Assembly: GCF_029873635.1 (NCBI RefSeq)
Contig: NC_080422.1
Span: forward strand, 9,889,764-9,953,763
Length of the DNA stretch: 64,000 bases
Reading direction: 5' to 3'
From: Malania oleifera
Lineage: Eukaryota; Streptophyta; Magnoliopsida; Santalales; Ximeniaceae
Shown here one piece after another: positions 24,585 through 36,306 of this stretch (position 1 is its first letter; the number at the start of each line of letters is the position of its first letter). The notes under the pieces were generated by a model. It was not told the origin of the DNA. It ran no database searches and was given only the letters and a program-made list of their open reading frames with translations. The position numbers and the translations under genes are program-made.

Positions 24585-25189
24585 GGTTAAACATGATTTT
24601 TCGGTCATTTTAATGCGCAGAACTTCTCTCTCTCTTACCCTTTGGTTCCTCCTCCTTCTCTCTTCAATTTCGGGCCAAATTTCTACCGGTTCAAGGATCT
24701 GAAGCCACCACAACGCTCTTGGGAAAGTTCTCTGCAAATCTACCGGAGCGGATCGTTGGTGGGGCTGAGTTGGAAACCATCCCAAATCCAGGGTAAGACT
24801 TTCTACTCAATATTTGGATTTCTGACAGTTGTAGAAAGCGTAGTACGCATAGAAATACTGAACTTTAGTTCTGGGGAATATTGTTTTCAGGGTGTTGAAT
24901 GGGGAACCATGCGGGTGCAGGAGTGTTTGATTTAGGGGCTTTTCAAGAATCAGGTAAGGGGATAAGTTAAGCTAGTTCTTTTATGAAAATGTATGTATAT
25001 TATTATAGCATTTGATTTTAGGGAAATAAATACATTTATATATGATTCATATTTTGGAAATACTGCTGAAAATGATGGTATGTTAAATATATGAAAAACC
25101 TGTTTTGTGTGGCATGAGTAGAAATTAATATGAAATACTATTTTCTGAGAATGTGTTAATGATATGGATTTTTATAATGGAAAACTGGT

Positions 25190-25440
25190 GTACGGGCCGA
25201 GATTTTGATATGATTTGTTGGCGTACGGGTTGAGCTATGTATATGATTTGTTGGCGTACGGGCCGAGCTATGGAAATGATTTGCCAGCGTACAGGCTGTG
25301 CTATGTGTATGATTTGTCGGCTTACGGGCCAAACTATGTGAATGATTTGCCAGTGTACGGGTTGTGCTATGGATATGATTTGCCAACGTACAGGCCGAGC
25401 TATGGTAAAATATGAAATACCAGCGTACGGGCCGATGATT
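25190..25440 (+). repeat. 33-bp minisatellite in solo LTR G
   Basis: About seven tandem copies of a 33-bp unit containing GCGTACGGGCCGAGCTATG and ending ATGATTT. Because 33 is a multiple of three, all six frames show repetitive ORFs of up to 129 codons. These are not genes. Confidence 0.9.
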
Positions 25441-27052
25441 TTCATGATATACGTATATATGCAAAATGGTATGATTGATTTGATAATTAATGATATGAAA
25501 TATCCATGTATCACAATTTCAGTATATGTTATATGATATCAGAACCTGGTTGGCTTGGTCTAGACTAGCACTTGCACGGTACCGTTGCTATGTGTCCATG
25601 GTCATCATGATCATGATATTTGTGTTAACGCCACTGTACGAAGTGGTATGAGATTGGATGGTCGATATGGTTTTTAAGAAGTGTGTGAGCGCCCCTGGTG
25701 TACGGACCGGGTCTGGCAGACCCATTAGACTTACAGACTATACTTTTGACTTGGCAGTGATTGGCCAACCATTCTCAGGTCCCGCCTTTCGGCCACACAA
25801 CCAGTCATGTGGGGGTAATACATGACAATAGTTAGCTAACCTACCAGGATTGTTTTCTTATTATGTTATATGAGATTAATTATATTTATGAAAATCATGA
25901 ATATTCTGCGATGATTTGAAAATATATGTTTCCCAGATATGATACAAACAGTTATACTGATATGTTTATGTATGATTTTATATGGAACATGAAAATACTC
26001 ATGTTACCACACACTAGTGTTAGTTTATTTCCCTAACTAAGAGGTGTCTCACCCCGAATTTTATAAACATTTCAGGAGCCCCTAATAGGAGAGCGGGTAA
26101 AGCCCCGCTGATCTAGTACGATTGGTCTACCCTTCTAGAAGGGTAAGTGTTTTGATAGGGTCGGATGTACTTTGTGGGATAGCCCTAGTTATCTTTTGGG
26201 TTGTGTATTGCGTGTATATAAATACAGTGGATGTAGTAACTCTGGTTTTATGTGGATGATTTTGTATTAAGATAGGATGATTGTGTATTTCCTACTGCTT
26301 AGGTTTCTGCACTGTGTTACTGATATATCCCTAGTACCCACAGGTCCAGGTAGATTATGATCTGCTGAACTTTGTGATATTGTATTACATTATGGAAAAA
26401 AATGTGAAAATTAATCAGGTCGTCACAGTTGTGTTGGTTATCCCAGCCTGGAGTATATAGTCTAGAGGGGGGGGGGTGAATAGACTCTTTTTACGGAATA
26501 CGTATTTTTCTACAAAATAAAAACTCTTGGCAAGATACAAGAAATTATATCACAATATAAATATAAATCATGCACAAGATATAAAATAGAAAGTGTAATG
26601 GAGAGAAAGAACAACACCGGTATTTTTACGTGGTTCGACACCAAGCCTACGTCCACGCCTTAGCACCAAGTCAAGGATTCCACAATCCACTATAATCGCT
26701 CCTTCCACAGCGGAGCAAGCCTTACAAACTCAGGAACAAATCCCTACCGCTCACAAAGAGTCTTTATCGATTCAGTTCACAAAGAACCTTACAACTTGGT
26801 TTACAAAGAACATTTCACAAGAAGATGGAAGATTACAAAGAATGCTCCTTACAATGAGAAAATATGATTTACAACTCAAACCTCACACTAATCTCTCAAG
26901 ACTTGAATCAAACACAATAAGTAAGCAAGAGAGAATGAGCACATGTAATGAAGAACTAATATGCAATGTGCTAGGTTTTGTATAAAATGATGTTTTTTAC
27001 TAACAATGATCAAAAACCTTCAAAACCATGTTAATACTAGTCTAATAGCTTG

Positions 27053-27060
27053 TATTTATA
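27053..27060 (-). promoter_or_regulatory. TATA box of LTR D
   Basis: TATAAATA on the minus strand, about 110 bp downstream (in LTR sense) of GTCGAC words at 27165-27275. Confidence 0.55.
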
Positions 27061-27164
27061 GCTCAAGAGCCTTAGGAGCCGTTAGCTAGCCGTTGGGGGG
27101 AAGAAAAAGACATTTTATTTGGTAAAATAGCTATTTTTTTCCCGTTAGCGTCATTCTGCCCGTT

Positions 27165-27275
27165 CGACTCGTCGACTAGGCCCCTGCACTCGTCGACTAG
27201 ACATACACTGCACCTCATCGACAAATCCCCTGTGTTTGTCAATGAGGTCCCTGAATTAGAAAATGTCATCGACAT
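27165..27275 (-). repeat. GTCGAC word array of LTR D
   Basis: Four to five words such as ACTCGTCGACTAG, CTCATCGACAAA and TTGTCAATGAGG, upstream of the TATA box in LTR sense. Confidence 0.7.
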
Positions 27276-28348
27276 GAAAGTTGTGGCATTTTGTCTTAGC
27301 TTTTTAAGGACACCAACATCGTCCCATTTGGACTTTTCTAGCAAAAGTTATACTCAAAATACCGAAAAGTATTCAGGACTTAAGGCTGCACTACGGTAGT
27401 GACGATTGCTTTGTTTTTTCTTATCAAAAAGTGTTTTAATGACTCAAAAAACATTCTTGGACAAAATTATATTAAATGTATTGAGTCTAATGAAGATTAA
27501 AACTTATCCAAATGAGTTTTCTTTTGAATATAAGATATCTTGATTAATAAAACACGTTTGAAAACCCATTTTGATATCTTATATGCTTAGTATGTCCTTT
27601 TATAAATATACTTGACTTTCTTTGAAACTTTAGGACACAAGACTCATTTTGATAAAACCGGAACTAAGTATGAATATGTTCCAAATACTAAGATGTTTGA
27701 AAACTTGTCTTTTTAGAAAACATATTTGAGTTTAGGATTCATTTAACAAACTCTTTAAGTTTAACTTTGAAAGCCATGAAAGGTGAGTTTGTGTTTATGT
27801 CTTTAGTGCAATCCTATATGCTCATGTTTCCTAGTATGCTTATGTAATGGCTCAACTCTTACTCAAAAATCATGCAAGACACACACCGTAAGAGTTATAA
27901 TATGCACTCACTCACACAACCCTTATTACAATTAATTTATACACAATAAAAACTTCAGGATGTGCTTTGGTGCGTTCGAGTTAGCGTCCTTCCGATCTTT
28001 CCTAGTTGATGTCTACTCGGTCCGATCTTTGCTTTTGATTTGGTACCTCTGTGTATCCGACACTTTGTACCTGTACTAGATAAGATCTGCAAGGATGGAA
28101 AATACTAGGAACAACAAATAGGTTAATATCATCAAAATATATAAACTAAGATAGTGTAGTTGTCAGGACTAACGTTCTCCCCCTTTTTGATGATGTCAAA
28201 CCTATTAAGAATCTACTTAATCTTTGCATTTGTGCTTGTTCTTACTAAGGCTTATTGTGCAAAGATAATCTTACTTAGAATCACTAATGGGTTGTTATCA
28301 TCAAAATATGACAATTAAGCCTACGTAGCCTCTAGGGCTAATATGTTG

Positions 28349-28785
28349 TTTTTCAAATTCTATTGTATACACGGTTCGGTGTGTGAACCGGTGTTTGAGG
28401 AGAGAGTTGTATCTCTTGTAATAAGTGGAATAGGAGGGAGTTGTGCCTCTTATAAGCAGCGGATTGTAAGGAAAGCTCCATCCCAATTTAAGGAGCAGAG
28501 ATTTAGTGAAATCCTTGAGTGGTTGCCCAAGCCAAGGACGTAGGCCAAGTTGGATGAATCTCGTAAAAATCGTGTTTGTCTTCTCTCTTCCCTTTACTCT
28601 TTACTTTCAGCACTAGATTTAAATTATTTATATTGCATGTATAGGTTGGATAACATTGCACATAATTAATTGAGTAATAATAATTCATTGGTAAATATAT
28701 AAGAAGGGTTTAAATGGTAAATAAGTGTCAAAGAATTTTTAAATACCCAATTCACCCCCCTCTTGGGATTACACCTGATTCAACA
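28349..28785 (+). repeat. Copia A 3' LTR, second part
   Basis: Continues LTR A after element D. Contains the box GGACGTAGGC (28536-28545) shared with the other Copia LTRs, the tract TTCACCCCCCTCTTGGG (28751-28767) and a CAACA terminus. What follows (GTGCGCC) is not a primer-binding site, so this is the outer edge of the element. Confidence 0.8.
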
Positions 28786-30138
28786 GTGCGCCTTGAGATT
28801 TGCGAGAGAGGGCTCGGGGTGATGGGCTTTGACTATCTGAAATGGATTTGGGCCCAAGGTTGGTCATATTTTTTATTTAAAATGGGGCCTAGGTTATATA
28901 TATTTTAAAAATGGTTCGGCCCAGTTGCGTTTTGTAAAACAAGGCCCGAGTGTTTTTCTAAAAACGGGCTGGCTCAGTCACATTTTTAAAAACAGGGCCT
29001 TGGTTACCTTTAAAATGGGCTTAGGTTATTGTTTTTTTTTTTTTTTTGAAGAAATGAGCCGACCCAATCACTTTTTTAAAAACAAGGCCTGAGTTTATTT
29101 TAAAACGGGCCTGGGTAAGTTTGAAAAGTTGTGGGCCTCGGGTTAGTTCGAAATAGATTCAAACCAGAATTTGGGTTCGGGTTTGAGGCTCAGGTCTGGG
29201 TATAACCCAAGTGTAGGTTAAAGGGCCCAGGCTTCAAGTTCAAGTTCGGGGTCTGCTCTGGATTTGGATCAAAGGATCCGAATTTCAGTTAAATTTAGCA
29301 TGAACTCCAGGTTCCAATTTGAACCTGAAGCTTGGGGAATGAGCACCTGCAATCACACACCATCTAGCATTATATGAATTCAACAAAATAGGAGGGGGGA
29401 GGGGGTTAGAAATCTCACTTTCTTCCTTTTACTCCTCCCTTCTTCTTTTCCAGCTCTCTGTGTATATTTGGCTGCTTCTGAGTCTAGTGTCTAATCGGGC
29501 GAGTCATATACTCTGAGTGTTGCTCAGCTTCTGGTATGCTCTCTGCACTAGGTACTGCAGAGCCTTTCTGTGCAACTCTCCTCTTCTTCTCTCCTTCCCG
29601 GCTCTGCAATTCAGCAGAGTTTCACTCGTCTAACCCTCTGAATTCTATGCTCTCTGCAAGTTCTCGTAGAGTTTCCCCACTTTTCTCAATTGCTCTCTTT
29701 TTCTTTTAATTTCTGTAGGGTGCTTATGTGCTCTCTCTGAGGTGCATTTGCTACAGTGAGAAGGGAGTCTGGGGTGACCTTTGGCGCCAATTTCCTCGGC
29801 AATATTCCCCTCCAACGAACTACGTCAAGGAATAATTCCCAACTTGCATGTGATTTATTTCATAATTTTTGAATTTATGTTAACTAATTATGCCATTTTC
29901 CTTTCTGTGCGCAGGTGAAAGTCTAGGTGGCAACCCAACACTTGCGGGCTTTTGGGGTGCTTCGAGGTGGCAAACCAAGAGAGGAGGGCAGGGAATTTTA
30001 TTTTATTTTTTATATTTATTTTTGTATTTTCTTTTTGTGACTATAACCTGTATGTACTCTCGAATGGTTTGTACTGCAACTCTTGCTTGTACGTTTTCTT
30101 TTATTTTGCACTTTTCACCTTTTTTCATATATAACTTT
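28786..30138 (+). repeat. Repeat-rich flank of Copia B, unclassified
   Basis: Lower-copy words GGGCCTGGGTT and AAAACGGGCC recur through 28840-29260. A pyrimidine-rich stretch with CTCTCTG/TCTGCA words follows (29400-29740), then a TGTGCGCAG/GTGAAAG acceptor-like site at about 29905-29915. The same style resumes at 41231 after Copia B, so B inserted into this repeat. No domain is recognisable; the ORFs at 29890-30144 are low-complexity. It may belong to large-repeat family X. Confidence 0.4.
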
Positions 30139-31636
30139 TGTTAGACCAAGTGGTTAAGGGTCTTTCATTCCAACTATGTTTTGATGACAACGACCCATTG
30201 ACAGTTCTTTAAGGTTACTACCTTTTTTCTCTAGTCCAACTCAATTGCACAGAATGACTCCAAAGCAAGCAAGTTTCAAACCAGCCAAAAGCAACTTATG
30301 ACATAACCAGAACTCGGCCACTCAAACCAAAGCACTCATGGATCCTACATAGCAAGCACATGTTCTAAGTTGAGTGTGAGAGTTAGAGAGATTGTTTCTG
30401 TAATCCTTTGTGTATGGTGTGACTTAAAAGAACAAGCAAGAAATGTGCAAATCACATACATATCACTAGAACACAGGCATAGTCCCACACACATATAACA
30501 AGTCAAGTAAAACTGTATAAAGATGTCTAAAAACCCTCAAACATATTTTATTAAACCTAAGACATTTTCTCAAATAAAGATAAGGACCTTTTTACTTCAA
30601 CACAAACCTGGTTAAAATAATTTTTTAAATAATAAAAGGGTCCTCGTTGACGAACACAGGGCTTCGTTGATGAGAACAACACAGACCCTCATTGACGTAC
30701 ACAGGGTACTCGTCTATGAGAATATACCGAGAGTACCAAAAAGTTCAGAGCACCTTCGTCGACGAATATAGGGGATTTAGCGAAGAAGTTTGTGCACATT
30801 TCGTCGACGTACACAGGGTACTCGTCAACGAAAATAAACCGAGACCTACCTAAATTCAAAACTGGTTACTCGCCGATGAACATAGGGCTTCGTCGACGAA
30901 TGAATTGAAGGGCTCTTTGACGAAGGCGAGACCTCGTCGACGAATGTTGTGCTGCAGACCTCATTTAATGTGCGAGAATGGCTAGTTTTCACCTTATCTC
31001 ATATCAATAAACGCCCACCAGCTCTCTAGCGCCCAGCTCGCCCCTTTGGTCTTTAAAATAGGTCTTATCCATTGATTTAATAAAAAAAGCTTATTTGGTT
31101 GTTGAGTATATTGATTGTGGATTTATTTTTGGGTTTCATTGTGCATCCACCTGCCCTCTTGCTTTTGCCTTTATTTTACACTCCATTGAAAAAGAGGATA
31201 TAGTGTGAGGATTACATTGTGATATTCAGCTAAAGAGGAGCATTTAAGATTGTATCAACCTTTCTTCCAACTACTTGTATTGTAAGGCTCTTTGTGAGCC
31301 ATTGTAAGGTGCCTCTAGGTGAGTACCATTGTAAGAGCTCTTTGAGAGCAACTTTTTGTATAGGCTTCTCCACCGGAAGAAGGATCGTATAGTGGATTTG
31401 GGGAATCCTTGAGTTGGTCTCAAGGTGTGGACGTAGGCGGGGTGCCGAACCACGTTAACTTCTCTGCGTTAAGCTTCTCTTCTCTCTTGTGTTGCTCATC
31501 CATTGCCATTTGTTTTATTTTTATATTGTGATATAATACTGTTGTTCTTGGTAAGACATTTGTGTTTGTATAAAATTTGCATATCCACAAAAAAACGTCT
31601 ATTCACCCCCCCTCTAGACGCTTATCCTGGCCAACA
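30139..31636 (+). repeat. Copia B 5' LTR (1,498 bp)
   Basis: TGTTAGACC to CCAACA. Contains an array of GTCGACGA words (30640-30945), the box GGACGTAGGC (31429-31438) followed by GAACCACGTTAA, and the terminal tract TTCACCCCCCCTCTAGACG. No clear TATA box was found between array and box. Confidence 0.92.
30640..30945 (+). repeat. GTCGACGA word array in Copia B 5' LTR
   Basis: About ten words such as TTCGTCGACGAA, CTCGTCAACGAAAA and TCATTGACGTACACAGGG, spaced 20-35 bp. Most of it is absent from the 3' LTR, which keeps only about two words (40783-40825). Confidence 0.85.
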
Positions 31637-31638
31637 AG

Positions 31639-31650
31639 TGGTATCGGAGC
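31639..31650 (+). promoter_or_regulatory. Primer-binding site of Copia B
   Basis: TGGTATCGGAGC, two bases after the 5' LTR end, matches the initiator-tRNA-type site with one change from the usual TGGTATCAGAGC. Confidence 0.85.
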
Positions 31651-31696
31651 ATCAGTCGCTAGATATTTGGAGTAACTCCCAGGCGCAAAGATCAAT

Positions 31697-32592
31697 ATGG
31701 CGGATATATTTACCCAAGGTCAATCCGTGGACCGTCCTCCCAAATTCTTTGGAACTAACTACCCAGCATGGAAAGATCGGATGTCAATCTTCATCCAAGC
31801 CTATGACTATTGAATGTGGAACGTCATCAGCGAAGCAGACTACACCTTCAAGAATGAAGAAGGCGATGACATACCAATTGGGAAACTTCCCAAGGCTAAT
31901 GCAAAGCTAGCACAACTGAATTTCAAGACTAAGAACTTCCTTTATTGTGCTGTGAATGATGAAGAGTACAACCGAATCTGTGGATGCAACACGGCTAAGG
32001 AGATGTGGGAAAAGCTTCAATAACGTATGAAGGAACAACCCAGGTAAAGAGGTCAAAAATTTATATGTTGGTTAAAGAATATGAAATGTTTAAAATGGAA
32101 GAGGGTGAAACAATTACTGCTATGTTTACTCATTTTACATATATAAAAAATGGACTAAAATCTCTTGGTAGAGAATAATCTATGGAAGATAATGTGTAGA
32201 AAGTCCTTCGCTCTCTACTTGCATCCTAGCATGCCAAGTCTACAACAATTGATGAATCCAAGGACCTATCAAAGGTCACTCTTGACAAGATGATTGGGTT
32301 TCTTATGACCTATAAAATCAAAAAGAAAAATGCTACCGCAGAAGCTGAAGCACCCTAGAAGGCTACCGGAATTGCTCTAAAAGCTGAAAAGCAAAACGAG
32401 CTCGTAGAAGAGGAAGAAAATGATGACGATGATGAAGTTGCTCTCTTCACAAGAAGATTCTTTTTTGATGAACAAACGAAGTGAAAACAAAAGGATAAAG
32501 GAGAATCTAGCATAAGGTGCTACAATTGCAAAAAGATCGGGCACCGCATGGTCGACTGTCCTCTCTTCAAAAACAAAGGCAACAATAAACAA
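31697..32592 (+). pseudogene. gag: Copia B gag, broken
   Basis: The ATG at 31697 opens a frame beginning MADIFTQG and running to KFFGTNYPAWKDRMSIFIQ, typical of the gag N-terminus. A TGA stop at 31811 replaces a Trp/Cys position. The core continues in frame (CAVNDEEYNRICGCNTAKEM) to a frameshift near 32021. Further stops follow at 32176-32230. The zinc knuckle CYNCKKIGHRMVDC (32518-32559) is intact, unlike that of Copia A. The family product forms the particle that packages element RNA. Confidence 0.85.
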
Positions 32593-32599
32593 GGATACA

Positions 32600-35500
32600 A
32601 AAAGAAGTTCAAAGCCATGAACGCAACAAAATGGGATGAACTAGATGGAACCTCAACCGATGAAGAAATCGAAGAAGAAGTTGCCAACTTCTGCCTTATG
32701 GCGGATGAACAAAGTGAGGTATGCTTAAAGACCAACTCCACAAGAAATAAATGGTTTCTTGATAGCGGCTGCTTAAGACACATGACGGGAGATGCAAGCA
32801 AATTCCTCTCACTTTCCTACAAGAAAGAAGGATTGGTCACTTTTGGAGACAATGCCAAAGGAAGAATCATCGGTAAAGATAAAATAGGTAGTTCATCCTT
32901 GGCTATTGAAAATTTTGCTCTTGTAGACACTCTCAAACACAGCCTATTTAGTGTTAGTCAGCTATGTGATAAAGGGTTAAACATTACATTCCAATCCACC
33001 CAATGTTTAATAAATGATTTAAAAGGAAAAACCATACTTGTAGGAAAACATGAATTCAACATTTACACAATTGAGTTTGATGACATTAAAACTTGTGACG
33101 TTAGATGTTTAGTAGCTACTAATGAAAATTGGTGGTTATGGCATAGAAGACTTGATCATGCTAGCATCGATTTACTACATAGGCTATCATCTAAGGAACT
33201 AGTAAATGGTCTACCAAAAGATAATTATGTAAAAGACAAAGTTTGTGATGCATGTCAATATGGAAAACAAGTTAAATCTTCTTTCAAAACCAAGAAAATG
33301 ATATCCACCTCTAGATCTTTAGAGTTAATCCATCTTGATTCGTTCAGTCCTAATGATATTGCTAGTATCATAGGTAATTTTTCTTGCAAACAAAAGTGAC
33401 ACTTGTAATGCCTTCATCCATTTTCGTGGAAAAATTCAAAATGAAGAGGGAATGTCAATTGTTCACATTAGGAGTGATATAGGAAAAGAATTTAGAAACA
33501 AAGAACTAGAAGACTTTTGTAACGAAAATGACTATTCACATAACTTTTCCGCAGCAAAAACTCCACAAAAAAAACGGAGTAGTTGAAAGAAAAAATCGAA
33601 CACTCTAAGAAATGGCTAGGACAATGCTCAACGAACATAATTTGCCAAAATATTTTTGGGTTGAAGCTGTTAGCACAGCTTGCTATGTTTGTAATCGTGT
33701 CGTCGTTATATCCAAGTTAGGAAAAACCCCATACGAGATATGGAAGGGTAGGAAACCTAACATTTCATATTTTAAGGTTTTTGGATGCAAATGTTTCATA
33801 TTAAATGATAGAGATCATTTGGCAAAATTTGATTCAAAATCCGATGAGGGAGTCTTTATAGGATATGACATGAATAGCAAAGCATATAGGGTATTCAACA
33901 AAAGAACTCAAACTATTCAAGAATCAACCCACGTTGTTTTTGATGAAGCTGAACCTCACACATCCAAACAATTGTTGACGCGGAAGAAGATAATCAAGTC
34001 ACCACCTTTAGAATTGAAAAAGAACTTGAGCAACTTAAGATAAATAATGATCAAGATAAAAACTGTCAAGACACAAAAATTGATCATCAAGAATAATCTC
34101 CTCAGAAGTCTAAGGAAGTAGAAGAAGAAAATTATGAACTACCTAGAGCTTGGAAATTTGTCAAAAATCACTGAACTGACGTTATCATAGGTAGTCTATC
34201 CCAAGGAGTTAGCACTATATCTCATTTAAAAAGTGGATGTAATCATATAGCTTTCGTATCCCATCTAGAACCAAAGAACTTTGAGGAAGCTGAAAATAAT
34301 GATAACTGGATAAATGCCATGCAAGAAGAACTAGACCAGTTTGAAAGAAACAAAGTATGAGACTTAGTTCCAAAACCTAAAAATACTACAATAATAGGCA
34401 CAAAGTGGGTATTTAGGAATAAGAAAGATGAAGATGACAAAATTGTTAGAAACAAAGCTAGATTGGTGGCTTAAGTGTATAACCAACAAGAGGGTATTGA
34501 CTATGATGAAACTTATGCCCATGTGGCAAGACTAGAAGCTATTAGGATGCTACTTGCTTTTGCTTGCGACAAAAACTTTAAATCATTACAAATGGATGTA
34601 AAAAGTGCATTTTAAAATGAATACATAAATGAAGAAGTATATGTCAAGCAACCTCCAGGATTTGAGAGACACACACATCCCGAATATGTATACAAACTCT
34701 CAAAAGCTCTTTACGGACTTAAGCAAGCACCAAGAGCATGGTATGAACATTTAAGCAAATTTCTCCTAGACGATGGGTTCACAAGAGGTAAATTTGACAC
34801 CACATTATTCTTAAAATATAGAGAATAGGATATGTTAGCCATACAAATTTATGTAGATGATGTCATTTTTGTTGCTACAAATGAGACTTTGTGTCAAGAA
34901 TTTGCCCAAACCATGTAGAAAACTTTTGAGATGAGTATGATGGGTGGATTAAACTTCTTCCTAGGGTTGCAAGTAAAACAAATGAAACACATAATTTTTA
35001 TGAATCAAGCCAAATACGTTAAGGACATGTTTAAGAATTTTGGTCTTGAAATGGGAAAATCCAAAGTAACCCCTATGAGCATCACAACAAAACTTGACAC
35101 CGATGAAAAAGGGAAGATTGTATACCAAAAGCTTTACCGAGGAGTAATGGGTAGTTTGTTATATCTCACTTCTAGTAGACCCGACATCATGCGTAGTGTT
35201 TGTTTATGTGCTAGATTCCAATCATGTCCCAAAGAGTCTCATCTTCATGCCGTCAAGAGAATTTTTAGGTACTTAGTAGGAACGCATGACTTAGGACTCT
35301 TTTACCCTAAGAATGCTCCTTTTGATCTTACCTACTACTCAGATGCCGACTATGGAGGTTGCAAAATCGATAGAAAAAGCACTAGTGGAGCATGCCACTT
35401 CCTAGGACACTCCCTTGTGTCATGGTTTTGCAAAAAGCAAACCTCCGTAACTATCTCAAACATCGAGGCTGAATACATTGCAGCAGGTAGTTGCTGTGCT

Positions 35501-35803
35501 CAAGCCTTATACATGAAACAACAGCTTGAGGATTTCAGAATCTTAGTTAAGGGTACTCCAATTCATTGTGACAACACTAGTACCGTCAACATCTCAAAAA
35601 ACCCGTGCCAACACTCTAGAACCAAACATATAGAGATAAGACATCACTTTATTCGAGATCATGTCCAAAAGGGAGATGTTGAGTTAGTTTATGTTCCTAC
35701 TAAAAATCAGCTAGCTGATATATTGACAAAACCTCTCAATGGAGAAAGGTTCAATAAAATCCGAGACACCCTAGGAATGTGTTCTCCCTCGGATCTATAT
35801 TAG
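32600..35803 (+). pseudogene. pol: Copia B pol (PR, IN, RT, RNase H), broken
   Basis: Protease DSG at 32761-32769 within WFLDSGCLRHMTGD. GAG-pre-integrase zinc region HRRLDHAS and CDACQYGKQ (33140-33270). Integrase keeps HLDSFSP, but about 130 bp are deleted near 33365-33400, removing the segment after the first catalytic Asp. IRSDIGKEF and a frameshifted QNGVVE-equivalent follow at 33465-33590. The integrase C-terminus is open at 33612-34043. RT and RNase H run in one frame from about 34240 to 35803, with stops at 34358, 34472, 34613, 34826 and 34916. YVDDVIF is at 34852-34872. RNase H has YSDADYGG, NIEAEYIAAGS and a C-terminal LADILTKPL. Only the last 290 codons (34931-35803) are uninterrupted. 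Confidence 0.92.
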
Positions 35804-35863
35804 AATCTTCTAGTTGGCTCTCCTTCTTAGTTCTACAGCTTAACCTAAGTTTTTCTTCTTGCC

Positions 35864-35950
35864 CTCGTCGATGAACACAGGGGTCTCGTCGCTGTTTGTC
35901 GACGAACTTGCCTTAATTTCATTGACGGACACAGGGTCCTTGTCGATGAA
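35864..35950 (+). repeat. Internal copy of the LTR GTCGACGA array
   Basis: Between the pol stop and the extra ORF lie CTCGTCGATGAACACAGGG, TTGTCGACGAACT, CATTGACGGACACAGGG and CTTGTCGATGAAAC. These are the same words, including the ACACAGGG extension, as in this element's LTR. They lie outside either LTR. Confidence 0.8.
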
Positions 35951-36306
35951 ACTTATCGGGACACCTCATATTCCAGCTCGCCCGCCTCGCTCACTTTCAA
36001 ACCCTAACCTTCACACTTCGATTCCTCTCCTTCCTTTCGACCCTCTAAAGCCCCTTTGCCTCCTTCCCTCATCCCACACTCTCTCGTGCATCTCAAAGCT
36101 CCTCACCCTCCATCACACCTACTCGATCCACAGCTAGGCGGGCTCAAAGGACAACTTCAGCCCCTCTCATTGTCCACTAGATTAGCCAGAGACTAGCTCA
36201 TCACGCACCGCCACCACACCTCCCCATTCTGCCACTAAAGAAGCCGTCGGCATTAGGCTAGTACTTTTCCCTTCACTACTCCTCTTCATTTCACTCTCAC
36301 CATCGA
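35951..36306 (+). other. Pyrimidine-rich leader-like stretch before the extra ORF
   Basis: C/T-rich, GC-richer than the pol region, with AAACCCTAACC (35999-36009) and CTCTCTC/TCACTCTCAC words leading to the ATG at 36307. It reads like a plant gene leader, but no TATA box is evident. The overlapping 92-codon ORF (35859-36137) shows no domain. Confidence 0.4.

Larger units (their letters stand above)
24321..26427 (+). mobile_element. Solo LTR G, 2.1 kb, nested in element D
   Basis: Starts TGTAACGACC, ends GGTCGTCACA. Perfect target duplications GTTGT at 24316-24320 and 26428-26432. No internal domain. Order of parts: GTCGACGA word array (24393-24570), TATA-like ATAAATAG (24577-24584), leader, GTAAG donor-like sites (24793 and 24953), 33-bp minisatellite (25190-25440), a block shared with the 3951 LTR (25798-25825), CTCACCCC (26048) and TTTCAG (to 26075). 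It inserted one base inside the end of element D. Termini suggest a Ty3/Gypsy-type family; this is inferred. Confidence 0.9.
26432..28343 (-). mobile_element. Element D: reverse-oriented Copia LTR derivative nested in LTR A
   Basis: On the minus strand a complete Copia LTR runs from 28174 to 26432, ending ACCAACA, with the C-rich tract CACCCCCC near its end. It is preceded by a polypurine tract (AAAAAGGGGGAGAA, about 28188-28175) and by about 155 bp resembling the start of a related LTR (TATTAGCCC, from 28343). Target duplications TGTTG lie at 24315-24319 and 28344-28348. The simplest reading is a full element that lost everything between its 5' LTR start and its polypurine tract. The two LTR starts differ more than usual for one element, so recombination between relatives is possible. 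Its outermost base was displaced by solo LTR G. Confidence 0.75.
17806..28785 (+). mobile_element. Copia element A, 5'-truncated, 3' LTR interrupted by nested insertions
   Basis: No 5' LTR or primer-binding site exists. The element starts inside gag at the junction with repeat X. It continues through gag, protease, integrase, RT and RNase H to a polypurine tract (AAAAAGGGGGAGATTG, 22459-22472) and a 3' LTR. That LTR is split: 22471-24319 and 28349-28785. The long LTR (about 2.3 kb when the pieces are summed), the GGGGGAGA tract and the LTR end (TTCACCCCCC, CTCTTGGGATTAC, ending CAACA) resemble SIRE/Maximus-type Copia elements. All coding regions are broken. Confidence 0.85.

Noticed and set aside
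25125..25536. Long repetitive ORFs on both strands
   Set aside because: By-product of a 33-bp minisatellite, whose length is a multiple of three.
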